6,127 bases of DNA. It comes from Chloroflexota bacterium. Its GTDB lineage: Bacteria; Chloroflexota; Dehalococcoidia; Lucifugimonadales; UBA3495. Location: contig JAPPJA010000209.1 of assembly GCA_028874675.1 (NCBI GenBank), positions 1-6,127 on the forward strand, written 5' to 3'. Below are positions 3,893 through 6,127 of this stretch, piece after piece. A program made the position numbers and the translations under genes. The notes beneath the pieces are model-generated. The model was not told the origin of the DNA and searched no databases. It saw only the letters and a program-made list of their open reading frames with translations. Each line of letters opens with the position of its first letter. Within the stretch, counting starts at the first letter, position 1.

Positions 3893-6109
3893 ATGACGCC
3901 AGCAGAATTTGTGGCCAAATGGAAAGATGTTGCTTTTGGGGAGAAGCAGGCATCGCAAGAGATGTTCCTGGATATTTGCCGGCTGGTGGAACACCCGACG
4001 CCGGTGGATGTTGGAGTTCCCGAGGCGTTTACCTTCGAGAAACAGGTGCCGATCGGGTCTGCGGATGCCTACAAGGAAGAACATTTCGGGTGGGAATTCA
4101 AGGGTAGCGACAGCCAGTTGGAAGGGGCTTTTACCCAGTTGCTGCGGTACTCCATCTACCTGAAAACGCCTCCGCTGCTGATAGTATCCTCGTTCCAGAC
4201 GATTATTATCCGCACCAATTTCCCTGGAATGGAGACGGTCCTGCACAAAATCCCGGTGTCGGAACTGGGCGACCCCGAAAACCTGAAGATACTTCGCGCC
4301 GTCTTTCACGCACCGTCGGACCTGCGGCCCAACCGCTCGGTAGAGGACGTTACCAGGGAGACGGCCAGTCTTTTCCGGGACATCGTTGCCGACATGGAAG
4401 AGCAGGATGAAGACCAGGAGAAATTGGCCCGTTTTCTGAATCAGATAGTCTTTTGCCTGTATGCGGACGACGCCGGACTGCTGCCAGGGAAAATGTTCAC
4501 GGAGCTGGTGGGCCAGCAATTCAAAGAGCCAGGAAAGTTCAACGTAGCGGTTGGGAATCTGTTCCAGCAGATGGCGACGGGCGGCCTGTTTGGCCCAACG
4601 ACAATACCGCACTTCAACGGAGACCTGTTCAACGAGTCAGACACGGTTGAACTGAGCACAGTTGCCCTGCAGCGACTGGCGGAAGCCACCCAGAAGAACT
4701 GGCAGAACATAGAGCCATCGATATTCGGGACGCTGTTCGAGCGGGCGCTGGACGCCTCCAAGCGGTCCCAGCTGGGCGCGCACTACACCAGCGCGGAAGA
4801 CATTATGCTGGTGGTGGAGCCGGTGGTGATGGCGCCGCTACGACGGGAGTGGGAAGAGGCGCGAGGGGAAATCAATGCGCTCATTGACGACGATGACCAC
4901 ACGGCGGCGCGCGGGCGACTGGAAGCATTTCAGGGGCGACTGGCGGGGGTAAGGGTGCTGGACCCTGCCTGTGGCAGCGGAAACTTTCTCTACCTGACAC
5001 TGCGGTCGCTGCTGGACCTGGAAAAGGAGGCCATAGACTTCGGGGCGGCCCAGGGATGGTACGACCTGAAGCCAACTGTGAAGCCGGACCAGATGCTGGG
5101 GTTGGAGATTAACCCCTACGCTACGGAACTGGCCCGAACTTCGCTTTGGATTGGCTACATCCAGTGGCACCAGGTCAACGGGTTTTCTTACCACCACAGC
5201 CCGATTCTGACGTCGCTGGACACGATTCAGCAGAGAGATGCGATTCTCGATTTGTCGGACCCGGACAATCCGACGGAACCGGAATGGCCTGAAGCGGAGT
5301 TTATAGTTGGGAACCCGCCGTTTTTGGGGCATTTCCCATTTCGGGAGTCCCTGGGAGATGCCTACGTCGGTGCAGTATATGATCTTTATGGTGGACGCAT
5401 ACCCAACTCAAGCGACCTCTGTTGTTATTGGTTCGAAAAGGCGAGAGGTCAAATAGAAGCTGGGAATGGTAAACGTGCCGGGTTACTTGCTACTCAGGCC
5501 ATACGCTTTCAGTCAAACCGTCCGGTGCTTGAACGAATCAAGAATTCTGGAGACATCTTTGGTGCGGTATCTGATCATAATTGGATCTTGGACGGTGCAG
5601 CAGTACATACATCTATCATTTGCTTTGATGACGGAACCCAAATAGATAGAGAGCTTGATGGCGAAGCTGTAAATGCCATTAACTCTGACTTAACTGGTGG
5701 GGTCGATGTAACTCGGGCAGCCCGTCTGTCAACAAACAGAAACCTAGCCTTTCAAGGAATTGGCAAAGTCGGTGATTTCGATATACCCCAATCAATTGCT
5801 CTTGAAATGCTGCAGCAACACAATCCGAATGGGCTTTCCAATTCGGAAGTCATTAAGCGCTGGATAAATGGAACGGATATAACCCAGCGATCCCGCAATA
5901 TCTGGGTAATAGATTTTGGCGTTGATATGCCCGAAAAGGACGCGGCATTATTTGAAGCTCCATTTGAGTACGTGAAACAAAAGGTTAAGCCAGCGCGGGA
6001 AAAGAACAAGATGAAGTGGAGGGCAGAGAACTGGTGGTTGCATGGTTTTCCTGCTACAACAATGCGCCGTGCGCTAGTACTCAGTCAAGTCAGGAATGTC
6101 GGGATATAG
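3893..6109 (+). CDS. MmeI-like Type IIL restriction-modification protein, short or truncated at the C-terminus
   Basis: A 738-residue single-chain restriction-modification protein. Residues 1-140 match the MmeI-type nuclease domain: Asp58 and Glu68-Phe-Lys70 reproduce the D-X9-E-X-K spacing of MmeI (Asp70, Glu80, Lys82). Residues about 150-290 fit the helical linker. LGAHYTSAEDIM (294-305) leads into the methyltransferase. DPACGSGNF (357-365) is the SAM-binding motif, and NPPF (474-477) is the catalytic motif of N6-adenine methyltransferases. Family enzymes methylate one DNA strand at their site and cut about 20 bases away, with specificity set by a C-terminal target-recognition domain. Here the frame stops after ENWWLHG (712-718), a segment that in relatives is normally followed by more recognition-domain sequence; MmeI has 919 residues. 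GC content also falls from about 58% to about 46% near base 5340. It may therefore be frameshifted, recombined or inactive for specificity. No separate methylase or specificity gene is visible in the window. Confidence 0.85.
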   Translation: MTPAEFVAKWKDVAFGEKQASQEMFLDICRLVEHPTPVDVGVPEAFTFEKQVPIGSADAYKEEHFGWEFKGSDSQLEGAFTQLLRYSIYLKTPPLLIVSSFQTIIIRTNFPGMETVLHKIPVSELGDPENLKILRAVFHAPSDLRPNRSVEDVTRETASLFRDIVADMEEQDEDQEKLARFLNQIVFCLYADDAGLLPGKMFTELVGQQFKEPGKFNVAVGNLFQQMATGGLFGPTTIPHFNGDLFNESDTVELSTVALQRLAEATQKNWQNIEPSIFGTLFERALDASKRSQLGAHYTSAEDIMLVVEPVVMAPLRREWEEARGEINALIDDDDHTAARGRLEAFQGRLAGVRVLDPACGSGNFLYLTLRSLLDLEKEAIDFGAAQGWYDLKPTVKPDQMLGLEINPYATELARTSLWIGYIQWHQVNGFSYHHSPILTSLDTIQQRDAILDLSDPDNPTEPEWPEAEFIVGNPPFLGHFPFRESLGDAYVGAVYDLYGGRIPNSSDLCCYWFEKARGQIEAGNGKRAGLLATQAIRFQSNRPVLERIKNSGDIFGAVSDHNWILDGAAVHTSIICFDDGTQIDRELDGEAVNAINSDLTGGVDVTRAARLSTNRNLAFQGIGKVGDFDIPQSIALEMLQQHNPNGLSNSEVIKRWINGTDITQRSRNIWVIDFGVDMPEKDAALFEAPFEYVKQKVKPAREKNKMKWRAENWWLHGFPATTMRRALVLSQVRNVGI

Positions 6110-6127
6110 ACGATGCAGTTTTGTTCT

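Noticed and set aside
3629..3896. Small plus-strand open frames of 60-64 residues
   Set aside because: They translate intergenic hairpin repeats (PHPRPLSHGERG and LTPGLSPTGRGG strings), a familiar annotation artefact.
3788..4612. 274-residue minus-strand open frame
   Set aside because: Antisense to the nuclease and linker part of the MmeI-like gene, which has clear motifs; no domain was recognised.

Overview
This window looks like part of a GC-rich bacterial chromosome. It shows Shine-Dalgarno sites, sigma70-type promoter elements and genes with strong G/C third-position bias. The gene set (a ThDP-dependent lyase, an iron-ADH-like reductase, a dienelactone hydrolase-like enzyme) and the CACGAA-type intergenic repeats resemble environmental Chloroflexota (Dehalococcoidia/SAR202-like), but that placement is an inference of low confidence.

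Layout. Positions 1-1261 (minus strand) hold the N-terminal 420 residues of a thiamine-diphosphate-dependent enzyme of the acetolactate synthase/benzoylformate decarboxylase superfamily, cut by the left edge. It is driven by a near-consensus promoter (TTGACA-17-TATACT) and a perfect AGGAGG ribosome binding site. Diverging from it on the plus strand are an iron-containing alcohol dehydrogenase/maleylacetate reductase-like gene (1474-2670) and then a dienelactone hydrolase-family gene (2837-3550) with its own probable extended -10 promoter. If the family assignments hold, these two would carry out consecutive steps: dienelactone to maleylacetate, then maleylacetate to 3-oxoadipate. CACGAA-type short repeat arrays flank the hydrolase gene on both sides.

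A 342-base gene-free stretch (3551-3892) is dense in structure: the second repeat array, a 12-base palindrome, a probable intrinsic terminator, a second hairpin of a common dispersed-repeat type, and three copies of TTGATGGTA. After it, 3893-6109 encodes a MmeI-like (Type IIL/IIG) single-chain restriction-modification protein. It has an intact D-X9-E-X-K nuclease motif, a SAM-binding motif and an NPPF amino-methyltransferase motif. The gene is unusual in two ways. Its base composition drops from about 58% to about 46% GC just after the NPPF motif, and its frame ends at 738 residues, within the likely target-recognition region and well short of MmeI (919 residues). It is best read as a mosaic, and possibly truncated or frameshifted, restriction-modification gene. 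No RNA genes, CRISPR arrays or transposase genes were seen, and no wholly new system is evident.
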